Below are positions 6,751 to 13,108 of a DNA stretch of 13,108 nt, in pieces. The position numbers and the translations under genes were made by a program. How positions within the stretch are numbered: position 1 is the stretch's first letter; each line of letters opens with the position of its first letter. The notes under the pieces were generated by a model. That model was not told the DNA's origin. It did not search any database and saw only the letters and a list, made by a program, of their open reading frames with translations. Origin of the DNA: Bacillota bacterium (GTDB lineage: Bacteria; Bacillota; Clostridia; Clostridiales; Clostridiaceae); NCBI GenBank assembly GCA_021779235.1, contig JAJYBA010000030.1, positions 1-13,108 on the forward strand. Direction: 5' to 3'.

Positions 6751-7572
6751 TTATAAATCCATTAATCCATATTGTGTTAATATTTCTTCTAATCTATCTT
6801 GAGTCATTGGACTTGGTATTACAAATAATTTATTTTCATCTATGTTTTTAGCTAAAGTTCTATATTCATCTGCTTGTTCACATTCAGGATCAAAATCTAT
6901 AACAGTTTTTTTATTTATTTCTGCTTTGGTTACCATTGCACTCCTTGGCACAAAATGTATAAGTTGACTTCCAAGTTCTTTAGCAAAAGCATCCAGCAAT
7001 TCGTATTCATTTGCAACCTTTCTGCTATTGCAAATTATTCCTCCTAATCTAACACCACCACTTAATGCATATTTTTTTATACCTTTTGAAATGTTGTTAG
7101 CTGCATAAAGCGCCATCATCTCTCCTGATGCTACTATATATATTTCTTGAGCTTTACCTTCTCTTATCGGCATAGCAAAGCCACCACAAACTACGTCGCC
7201 TAATACGTCATAAAACACATAATCAATATCATCCGTATATGCACCTAATTGTTCAAGCATGTTTATAGATGTAATAATACCTCTACCTGCACATCCAACA
7301 CCTGGTTCTGGACCTCCCGATTCTACACATCTTATTTGTCCATATCCCTCTTTCAATATTGCTGTTAAGTCTACATCCTCTCCTTCTTCTCTTAATGTAT
7401 CAAGAACTGATTTTTGTGCTAATCCCCCTAACAATAATCTAGTAGAATCAGCTTTCGGGTCACAGCCTATAACCATAACTTGTTTTCCCATTTCAGCTAG
7501 ACCTGCTGTTAAATTTTGTGTAGTAGTAGATTTTCCTATACCACCTTTCCCATAAATAGCTACCTGTCTCAT
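6751..7572 (-). CDS. vnfH: Nitrogenase iron protein (dinitrogenase reductase) of the vnf operon
   Basis: Homodimeric ATP-dependent electron donor to VnfDK, 273 residues. The P-loop GKGGIGKS lies at residues 8-15. The [4Fe-4S] ligands are Cys94 (GVGCAGRG) and Cys129 (DVVCGGF). The Arg of GCAGRG, target of ADP-ribosylation in some bacteria, is present. The start is ATG at 7570-7572: AGGAGG (7582-7587) lies upstream of it, and a further upstream in-frame ATG at 7590 only overlaps that site. Segments such as LLLGGLAQKSVLDTLREEGE and the end EEILTQYGLMDL are near-identical to recalled clostridial NifH1, and less like Azotobacter VnfH, so this may be a NifH paralogue recruited to the vnf operon. 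First gene of the operon. Confidence 0.94.
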   Translation of the reverse strand: MRQVAIYGKGGIGKSTTTQNLTAGLAEMGKQVMVIGCDPKADSTRLLLGGLAQKSVLDTLREEGEDVDLTAILKEGYGQIRCVESGGPEPGVGCAGRGIITSINMLEQLGAYTDDIDYVFYDVLGDVVCGGFAMPIREGKAQEIYIVASGEMMALYAANNISKGIKKYALSGGVRLGGIICNSRKVANEYELLDAFAKELGSQLIHFVPRSAMVTKAEINKKTVIDFDPECEQADEYRTLAKNIDENKLFVIPSPMTQDRLEEILTQYGLMDL

Positions 7573-7581
7573 CCAATTAAT

Positions 7582-7587
7582 CCTCCT
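7582..7587 (-). promoter_or_regulatory. Ribosome binding site deciding the vnfH start
   Basis: AGGAGG on the minus strand with about 8-9 nt to the ATG at 7570-7572. It falls within the first codons of the longer open frame that starts at 7590, so the six-residue N-terminal extension MRRINW is a false start. Family members begin at the equivalent of MRQVAIYGKGG. Confidence 0.88.
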
Positions 7588-7606
7588 CATACATTTTTAT
7601 TTATAT

Positions 7607-7645
7607 AAAAAAAATGAATTTGTACTAATTTAATTCACTTTTTTT
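7607..7645 (-). promoter_or_regulatory. A/U-rich hairpin in the vnfH 5' leader
   Basis: Arms tgaatt (7615-7620) and aattca (7632-7637) pair perfectly; after one mismatch the flanking A-run (7607-7613) pairs with the T-run (7639-7645). The loop is 11 nt. In vnfH RNA the 3' arm ends in a U-run, so it resembles a weak intrinsic terminator in the leader. The A/T composition makes chance formation possible. Confidence 0.35.
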
Positions 7646-7694
7646 ATCCAAGTAAATTTTTATGTCCTAAATATTTATTGTTTCTGTTATTTGT

Positions 7695-7723
7695 ATTATA
7701 GTATGAATTTAATAATTATGCAA
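7695..7723 (-). promoter_or_regulatory. Sigma-A type promoter of the vnf operon
   Basis: On the minus strand, TTGCAT (7718-7723) and a perfect TATAAT (7695-7700) are separated by exactly 17 bp. Transcription would start near 7688, giving a leader of about 115 nt before vnfH. No sigma-54 element (GG-N10-GC type) is visible in this intergenic region, unlike Azotobacter vnf promoters. AT-rich DNA produces chance matches, but the full -10 and ideal spacing make this the best candidate. Confidence 0.6.
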
Positions 7724-7740
7724 TGATTATTTTATTAATT

Positions 7741-7755
7741 CGTTATAATATAACG
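7741..7755. promoter_or_regulatory. Palindrome CGTTATA-A-TATAACG, candidate operator
   Basis: A perfect 7-bp inverted repeat around a single A, centred about 60 bp upstream of the predicted vnf start site, a typical activator position. The half-sites CGTTATA/TATAACG resemble the half-sites of ModE operators, although ModE sites have a longer spacer and the local regulator is not a classical ModE. Other palindromes of this length are expected in such AT-rich DNA; the CG ends and its place next to the promoter single it out. Confidence 0.4.
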
Positions 7756-7800
7756 TTATTTATTAATAAATATTCATTAAAAACGTATTTTTTTATAATA

Positions 7801-7830
7801 TATGATTTCCGTTTTCAAATATGAATCATA
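7801..7830. repeat. Spaced inverted repeat TATGATT-N16-AATCATA
   Basis: Perfect 7-bp arms at 7801-7807 and 7824-7830 in the middle of the divergent intergenic region, about 80-110 bp upstream of the vnf -35 box. The spacing puts the half-site centres about two helical turns apart, which suits a dimeric regulator. It could equally be a chance repeat. The rest of the 7573-8031 gap holds only A/T tracts and no small gene that I can support. Confidence 0.3.
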
Positions 7831-7957
7831 ATAAAACAATACTAAAATTGTTAAAAAGATTTTTTTTATATACCAATTCATACAATTTTATTTTGATATT
7901 TTTTTTTGATTTTACCTACAATTATATTTTTTTATTCTATTGTTTTCATTCCAATTG

Positions 7958-7986
7958 TTGCTATTGATATTTTGATATAATATAAT
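7958..7986 (+). promoter_or_regulatory. Sigma-A type promoter of the divergent regulator
   Basis: TTGCTA (7958-7963) and TATAAT (7981-7986) are separated by 17 bp, giving a start near 7993 and a leader of about 40 nt before the ATG at 8032. An overlapping TATAAT at 7976-7981 is an alternative -10. The Shine-Dalgarno is weak (AAAAGG at 8016-8021), suggesting modest expression. Confidence 0.5.
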
Positions 7987-8031
7987 AATAAAAATTATGG
8001 TTACATAAATTTATTAAAAGGTAGTGATTAT

Positions 8032-9003
8032 ATGAATGGTAAAACATCGCTTTCCACACAAGAAGTAGCGGAAATCTTAGATATATCAAAAAATACTGTT
8101 TATGAATTAATAAAAAGAAAAGAACTTCCTTCTTATAGAGTTGGTAGAAAAATTAGAATAGATTATGATGATATTGAAAACTATAAAAATAAAAGCAGAA
8201 CTAATTTATGTGATACAAAAACTTCAATTATAAGTTCTAATTATGTTAATAAAGATAATACCTTAGCTAATTCTAATTCTGAATCAGGAAAAAATGATAA
8301 AAACATTATTATTTGTGGCCAGGATTTAATTCTAGACATATTAACTAAATATTTAGAAAAGCATCCAAGTAAAATTCGTGCATTAAGAAGCTATATTGGT
8401 AGTTACAATGGGCTTGTCGAATTATATAAAGGAACTGCAAATGTTACTTCTGTCCATCTATGGGATGGTGAGACAGGGATTTATAATATTCCTTATGTTC
8501 GCAGACTTCTCCCTGGATTTTCCTGCATCCTTGTCAACTTAGCATATAGAATGCAAGGATTTTATGTTTATAACGGCAATCCCAAAAATATTAACGATTG
8601 GTCTGATTTAACAAAATCAGATGTGGTGATGATCAATAGAGAACCTGGCTGTGGTGTTCGAGTGCTAATTGATGAGCACTTAAGAAAACTTGGTATATCT
8701 AGAAATTGTATCGCTGGCTATTATAGAGAAGAATATTCACATTTAGCAGTAGCTAGTGCTGTAGCACGAGGTGAAGCTGATGTTGCTGTTGGAAATGAAA
8801 AAACTGCTTTGCAAGTAAGTAATATCGATTTTATTCCTATTCAAAAAGAAAAATTAGATTTAGTAATAAGAAAAGAAGATCTTGAAAAGCCAGAATTTAA
8901 GGCAATTATAGATATATTAAACTCAACTGAATTCCATAAGGAATTAGAAGGTATAAGCGGATACGATTTAAGCGAAACAGGTAAAATAATTTCCGAAACA
9001 TAA
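8032..9003 (+). CDS. HTH regulator with PBP-like (molybdate/tungstate-type) sensor domain
   Basis: A 323-residue soluble one-component regulator with no signal peptide or membrane helix. Residues 7-52 form an excisionase/MerR-like helix-turn-helix: LSTQEVAEILDISKNTVYEL, then RVGRKIRIDYDDIENY, the usual wing. A polar Asn/Ser/Lys-rich linker (about 55-90) joins a PBP-like domain at about 91-312. Family-typical segments there are HLWDGETGIYN, PYVRRLLPG, the NREPGCGVRVLID loop at 202-214, and REEYSHLAVASAVARGEADV at 232-251. I recognise this as the PBP_like family (PF12727 from memory), also found next to molybdenum-cofactor proteins and HTH domains and thought to bind molybdate- or tungstate-like oxyanions. 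Divergent placement opposite vnfH implies control of the V-nitrogenase operon by Mo, W or V supply. Whether it activates or represses, and which anion binds, is not readable. Confidence 0.88.
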   Translation: MNGKTSLSTQEVAEILDISKNTVYELIKRKELPSYRVGRKIRIDYDDIENYKNKSRTNLCDTKTSIISSNYVNKDNTLANSNSESGKNDKNIIICGQDLILDILTKYLEKHPSKIRALRSYIGSYNGLVELYKGTANVTSVHLWDGETGIYNIPYVRRLLPGFSCILVNLAYRMQGFYVYNGNPKNINDWSDLTKSDVVMINREPGCGVRVLIDEHLRKLGISRNCIAGYYREEYSHLAVASAVARGEADVAVGNEKTALQVSNIDFIPIQKEKLDLVIRKEDLEKPEFKAIIDILNSTEFHKELEGISGYDLSETGKIISET

Positions 9004-9022
9004 TTTTTAATATAAAAAACTA

Positions 9023-9059
9023 CGACTTACTGTTATTTTATTTATTAAACAGTAAGTCG
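9023..9059. terminator. Bidirectional intrinsic terminator
   Basis: Perfect 12-bp stem cgacttactgtt (9023-9034) and aacagtaagtcg (9048-9059) with a 13-nt loop, placed between two converging genes. The regulator side has a T-rich run after the stem (TTTAATTATTTTT), and the opposite direction reads TAGTTTTTT, so it can end both the regulator transcript and that of the large activase-related gene. Confidence 0.88.
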
Positions 9060-9077
9060 CTTTAATTATTTTTAAGT

Positions 9078-12000
9078 TTATTCAAGCACAGCATTTTGAG
9101 CTTCTTGTTTTTTATCTTCTACTTCTTCAGCAGTTTTTACAAATTGCTCTTTTTTATCTAAATTTTTAAACGCGGTAGAAAGCATAAGCTTAATTCTATT
9201 AAGCTGATTTACTTCGCTAGCACCTGGATCATAATCAATGGCTGCTATATTTGCATAAGTATATCTTCTCTTTAATTCTTTAATCATTCCTTTACCGGTT
9301 ACGTGGTTAGGAAGACAAGCAAAAGGCTGCATACAAACTATATTTTCTGCACCACCTTCTATAAGTTCTACCATTTCAGCAGTTAAAAACCATCCTTCAC
9401 CAGTTTGATTTCCAATAGATACAATATCATTTACTCCATTTGCAAGCTGATGAATAGTTTTTGGTGGTTCAAAGCGCTCACTTTTCTTTAAAGCTTTCTT
9501 CATTTCTTTTCTATAGAATTCCATAGCATTTATTAAAACGTTGCTTACTACTTTTGCTTTTCTTGTGCCAGCAAGATATTTATGCTTAAAGTTTGAATTA
9601 TATGCACTATAGAAAAGGAAATCCATTAAATCTGGCATAACAGCCTCAGCGCCTTCATTTTCTATAATATCTACAATATTATTGTTTGCTGTAGGATGGA
9701 ACTTAACTAAAATTTCTCCCACAAGCCCAACCTTTGGCTTCTTAATATTGTTTATTGGCAAGGTATCAAAATCTCTAACTATTGACCATACATTCTTTTT
9801 AAACTCATTAAGATTACCGCTTCTGCTAGACTTTTTGCATCTATCTACCCAAGATTCATAAAGTCTATTTGCAGCACCTGTTTCCTTTTCATATGGTCTT
9901 ACCCTATATAATACCCTCATCAACAAATCGCCATAAACAAGGGCTATGGCACATCTGTTTAACATAGGCAAAGAAATTTTAAAGCCAGGATTTGATTCTA
10001 AGCCTTGTGCACTTACTGCAATTACAGGAACATGTGAAAAACCTGCATCCTTCAAAGCTTTTCTAATAAATCCAATATAATTTGTTGCTCTGCAACCTCC
10101 ACCAGTTTGTGAAATCATTACTGAAGTATTATCTAAATCATATTTACCAGATTTCAAAGCCTCTATCATTTGCCCAACAACTATAATAGATGGATAGCAT
10201 GCATCATTATTAACATATTTCAAGCCTTCCTCTACAGCATTTTTATCTACAGATGGGAGAACAACAATTTTGTAACCTGATTCTTCAATAGCTGCTTCTA
10301 AAAATTGAAAATGAATAGGTGACATCTGAGGGCAAAGAATAGTATGATTTTTTCTCATTTCTTCTGTAAATTGTTTTCTATTTTCAAGTTTAACTATCTT
10401 TTCCGGTTTTATTCCTATAGCATCTCTTTCTTCCATAGCAGCTTTTAATGATCTAACTCTAATCCTTATTGCACCTAAGTTGTTACCTTCATCTATTTTT
10501 ATAGTAGTATAAACTTTTTTGTTATTTTCAAGTATTTCCTGAACTTGATCTGTCGTTACTGCATCTAGTCCACAACCAAATGAATTAAGCTGAATGATTT
10601 CAAGGTTGTCCTCTTTTGCTACAAAGCTAGCAGCCGCATATAATCTTGAATGATAAACCCATTGGTCTACAACTCTAAGAGGTCTTTCAACAGTTCCAAG
10701 ATGAGCTACTGAATCTTCTGTTAATACAGCCATTTTAAAGCTAGTAATTAAATCTGGAATTCCATGATTAATTTCAGGATCGATATGATATGGTCTTCCG
10801 CTTAATACTATACCTTTTATTCCAGTTTCCTTAATATATTCAAGTACCTCTTCACCTTTACTTCTTATATCATTTTTATATTTTGCTTCTTCAGCTTTAG
10901 CAAGATCTACTGCATTATTAATTTCTCTTTTAGAAATATTAAAATGTATAAGTTCTTCATATAATCTATCCTTAAGTCTTTTAGGATCGTTTAAAGGTAA
11001 AAATGGATTTTTGTATATTATATCCTTTGCTCTTAATTCATCCATATTATTTTTTAATACCTCTGGATAAGACGTAACAATAGGACAATTATAGTTATTT
11101 GTTGCCCCTTGTTGTTCTTTTGTTTCATATGGAATACAAGGATAAAAAATAAACTTTATTCCTTTATTAATTAAGCTTACTACATGTCCATGTGTTAGTT
11201 TGGCTGGGTAACAAGCTGATTCTGAAGGAATAGTTTCTATACCAAGCTCATAAATATCTTTAGTTGATCTCGGAGAAAGTTCAACTCTAAAGCCAAGGGT
11301 AGTAAAGAATGTATGCCAAAAAGGATAATTCTCATAGATATTTAAAACCCTTGGAATACCAACAATCCCTCTTTTAGCTTCCTCTTTAGTCAAAGATTTA
11401 TAATTAAAGGTTCTTTTATATTTATAATCATACAAGTTAGGTATTTCATTCTTTTTAATTGCGTGACCAGCACCTCTTTCACATCTGTTTCCAGTAATGT
11501 ACTGTCTTCCATCTGAAAAGCCATTTACAGTAAGCATGCAATTATTATTGCAAAGTCCACATCTTCTCATATTTACTTCTACTCCAAAGCTATCTAGCTG
11601 ATGGCTTTTTAAAAGAGTAGATTCATAAACTTCATCATATCTTTCCTTTGCTATAAGTGCTGCTCCAAATGCTCCCATAAGTCCTGCTATATCCGGTCTT
11701 ATTACTTTTCTACCAGATATCATCTCAAAGCTTCTTAAAACTGCATCATTATAAAACGTTCCACCCTGTACAATTATGTTTTGTCCAAGTTCTTCTGGAT
11801 TTCTTATTTTTATAACCTTATACAATGCATTTTTAACTACAGAATATGATAAACCAGCAGAAATATCTGCTACCTTAGCACCTTCCTTTTGTGCCTGCTT
11901 AACCTTTGAATTCATAAATACCGTACATCTTGAACCAAGATCTACTGGATTTACAGCATCTAGTGCTGCTACTGCAAAATCTTGTATATTCATTTGTAAG

Positions 12001-13108
12001 GATTTTGCAAAGGTTTCAAGAAAAGAACCACATCCAGCAGAACAAGCTTCATTTAAAAGTATACTGTTTATAACTCCATCTTTTATCCTTATGCACTTCA
12101 TATCTTGTCCACCAATATCAAGAATAAAATCTACACCAGGAAGAAAGAAATCTGCTGCCTTATAATGTGCCACTGTTTCAACTTCACCTATATCAACCTT
12201 TAAGGCTGCTTTTATCAAACCTTCACCATATCCAGACACCGCAGAATTGGCGATTACAGCTTTCTTAGGTAAAACAGAATAAATATCCTTTAATATTTTG
12301 ACTGCACTATTTAACGGACTACCCGCATTACTTCCATAATAGGAATACAACAATTCACCGTCTTCTGAAACTAAAGCAGCTTTAGTAGTAGTGGAGCCTG
12401 CATCTATTCCTAAATAGCAATTTCCTTCATAACTAGCTAATTCTTTTTTCTTAACTTTATGAGCCGCATGTCTTTTATTGAACTCTTCAAACTCTTCTTT
12501 ATCTTTAAAAAGTGGCTCTAAACTTAAAACTTCATGCATCGCATCATCTTTAAGCACAGACAATTTGTTTTTTAAGACATCAAATTGGATGCTCTTCTCA
12601 TTTTTAGATGTAAGAGCTGCACCAATAGCAACAAAAAGCTGAGAATTTTCAGGTATGATAATTTCATCTTCTGTAAGTTCTAAAGTTTCAATAAATCTTT
12701 TTCTAAGTTCAGGTAAGAAATATAATGGACCACCAAGAAAAGCTACCTTTCCTTTAATCGGTCTTCCGCAAGCAAGTCCACTTATAGTTTGATTTACAAC
12801 TGCTTGAAAAATGGATGCTGCTATGTCTTCTTTTGCTGCACCTTCATTTAATAAAGGCTGCACATCTGTCTTAGCAAATACACCGCACCTAGCCGCTATT
12901 GGATAAATATTTTTATGTTTTTGTGCTAAACTGTTAAGTCCCATAGCATCTGTTTGTAAAAGTGTTGCCATTTGATCTATAAAAGCACCTGTTCCACCAG
13001 CACAGCTTCCATTCATTCTCTGGTCTATTCCACCTTTAAAATAGGTGATTTTAGCATCTTCTCCACCTAATTCAATAGCTACATCCGTTTCTTTTATAAA
13101 CTTTTCTA
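9078..13108 (-). CDS. Large 2-hydroxyacyl-CoA dehydratase activase-related Fe-S protein, N-terminus missing
   Basis: The frame is open to the right edge, so the ATG at 13016 is internal: about 30 more residues, containing ETDVAIELGGEDAK, precede it in the window. Numbering is from that Met (1312 residues). The end of a first ASKHA ATPase module (HgdC/BadF type) has NGSCAGGTGAF (Cys5) and ARCGVF (Cys44). A complete second module starts LGIDAGSTTTKAAL (about 202), with DIGGQD (about 300), NEACSAGCGSF (Cys325) and SRCTVF (Cys364). A Cys-x2-Cys-x3-Cys motif (486, 489, 493) plus Cys512 may hold another cluster. A DUF2229-like part follows (about 550-660; PSESACYPAK), then a dehydratase-subunit-like C-terminal half with SQTGGGCRATNY (about 969) and FACLPNHVTGKG (about 1232). 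Such fusions of about 1400 residues are common in clostridia; their substrate is generally unknown. Its own transcript ends at the 9023-9059 hairpin. No functional link to nitrogenase is shown. Confidence 0.88.
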   Translation of the reverse strand, partial: EKFIKETDVAIELGGEDAKITYFKGGIDQRMNGSCAGGTGAFIDQMATLLQTDAMGLNSLAQKHKNIYPIAARCGVFAKTDVQPLLNEGAAKEDIAASIFQAVVNQTISGLACGRPIKGKVAFLGGPLYFLPELRKRFIETLELTEDEIIIPENSQLFVAIGAALTSKNEKSIQFDVLKNKLSVLKDDAMHEVLSLEPLFKDKEEFEEFNKRHAAHKVKKKELASYEGNCYLGIDAGSTTTKAALVSEDGELLYSYYGSNAGSPLNSAVKILKDIYSVLPKKAVIANSAVSGYGEGLIKAALKVDIGEVETVAHYKAADFFLPGVDFILDIGGQDMKCIRIKDGVINSILLNEACSAGCGSFLETFAKSLQMNIQDFAVAALDAVNPVDLGSRCTVFMNSKVKQAQKEGAKVADISAGLSYSVVKNALYKVIKIRNPEELGQNIIVQGGTFYNDAVLRSFEMISGRKVIRPDIAGLMGAFGAALIAKERYDEVYESTLLKSHQLDSFGVEVNMRRCGLCNNNCMLTVNGFSDGRQYITGNRCERGAGHAIKKNEIPNLYDYKYKRTFNYKSLTKEEAKRGIVGIPRVLNIYENYPFWHTFFTTLGFRVELSPRSTKDIYELGIETIPSESACYPAKLTHGHVVSLINKGIKFIFYPCIPYETKEQQGATNNYNCPIVTSYPEVLKNNMDELRAKDIIYKNPFLPLNDPKRLKDRLYEELIHFNISKREINNAVDLAKAEEAKYKNDIRSKGEEVLEYIKETGIKGIVLSGRPYHIDPEINHGIPDLITSFKMAVLTEDSVAHLGTVERPLRVVDQWVYHSRLYAAASFVAKEDNLEIIQLNSFGCGLDAVTTDQVQEILENNKKVYTTIKIDEGNNLGAIRIRVRSLKAAMEERDAIGIKPEKIVKLENRKQFTEEMRKNHTILCPQMSPIHFQFLEAAIEESGYKIVVLPSVDKNAVEEGLKYVNNDACYPSIIVVGQMIEALKSGKYDLDNTSVMISQTGGGCRATNYIGFIRKALKDAGFSHVPVIAVSAQGLESNPGFKISLPMLNRCAIALVYGDLLMRVLYRVRPYEKETGAANRLYESWVDRCKKSSRSGNLNEFKKNVWSIVRDFDTLPINNIKKPKVGLVGEILVKFHPTANNNIVDIIENEGAEAVMPDLMDFLFYSAYNSNFKHKYLAGTRKAKVVSNVLINAMEFYRKEMKKALKKSERFEPPKTIHQLANGVNDIVSIGNQTGEGWFLTAEMVELIEGGAENIVCMQPFACLPNHVTGKGMIKELKRRYTYANIAAIDYDPGASEVNQLNRIKLMLSTAFKNLDKKEQFVKTAEEVEDKKQEAQNAVLE

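Noticed and set aside
3451..7572. Iron-only nitrogenase (anfHDGK) as the identity of the operon
   Set aside because: The delta subunit is common to both types, but the alpha chain has TGGPRLWHW and VnfD-like N-terminal segments, not the AnfD versions.
1..7572. Methylthio-alkane reductase or another nitrogenase-like non-N2 system for the main enzyme
   Set aside because: A delta subunit plus all VnfD/VnfK cluster ligands point to a true V-nitrogenase; only E'N' remain open to such a role.
7701..7883. Nine-base inverted copies gtatgaatt (7701-7709) and aattcatac (7875-7883)
   Set aside because: They are far apart, one lies inside the promoter spacer, and chance matches of this size are expected in such AT-rich DNA.
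7573..8031. Sigma-54 promoter or riboswitch in the divergent intergenic region
   Set aside because: No -24/-12 GG/GC element is visible on either strand and no conserved riboswitch-like core was recognised.
11776..12165. Plus-strand open frame of 129 codons opposite the activase gene
   Set aside because: Cys/Ser/Phe-rich antisense shadow of a strongly conserved coding region, with no convincing start signal.
9078..13108. Double-cubane cluster protein (DCCP) acting as a nitrogenase-like reductase
   Set aside because: The architecture is a long activase fusion, not the short two-gene DCCP/reductase arrangement; cluster type cannot be read from sequence.

Overview
The window is strongly AT-rich, with clean AGGAGG-type ribosome binding sites, tight gene packing and protein sequences typical of Clostridium or a close relative. 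No tRNA, rRNA, insertion sequence or CRISPR array was seen. The organism is inferred from codon and protein character only.

Layout, right to left. (1) Positions 9078-13108, minus strand: most of a very large two-module 2-hydroxyacyl-CoA-dehydratase-activase-related Fe-S protein whose N-terminus lies beyond the right edge. (2) A perfect 12-bp hairpin at 9023-9059 acts as a shared terminator. (3) 8032-9003, plus strand: a one-component regulator with an excisionase/MerR-like helix-turn-helix and a periplasmic-binding-protein-like domain of the kind linked to molybdate/tungstate-type oxyanions. (4) A divergent AT-rich intergenic region of about 460 bp with a plausible sigma-A promoter for each side and small palindromes. 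(5) A minus-strand operon that leaves the window on the left: vnfH, a double hairpin, vnfD, vnfG, vnfK, a ZIP-family metal transporter, and two further nitrogenase-component-1-like genes in the positions of a NifE/NifN-type pair (called E' and N' here; N' is cut by the left edge).

The nitrogenase is assigned to the vanadium type rather than the iron-only or Mo type. VnfD carries the loop TGGPRLWHW that forms the carbonate pocket of FeV-cofactor, and its N-terminal third closely follows recalled Azotobacter VnfD. A vnfG delta-subunit gene is present, which excludes a Mo enzyme. The Fe protein looks more like clostridial NifH1 than Azotobacter VnfH.

Inferred working model: the divergent sensor reads cytoplasmic molybdate, tungstate or vanadate and controls the operon. 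VnfH passes electrons to VnfDGK. The ZIP protein may supply a metal (iron, or vanadium as a cation). E'N' may be a dedicated cofactor scaffold or a nitrogenase-like reductase. The unusual parts are the ZIP gene inside the operon, the E'N' pair keeping six P-cluster-type cysteines, and the putative oxyanion-sensor control in place of a VnfA/sigma-54 system.
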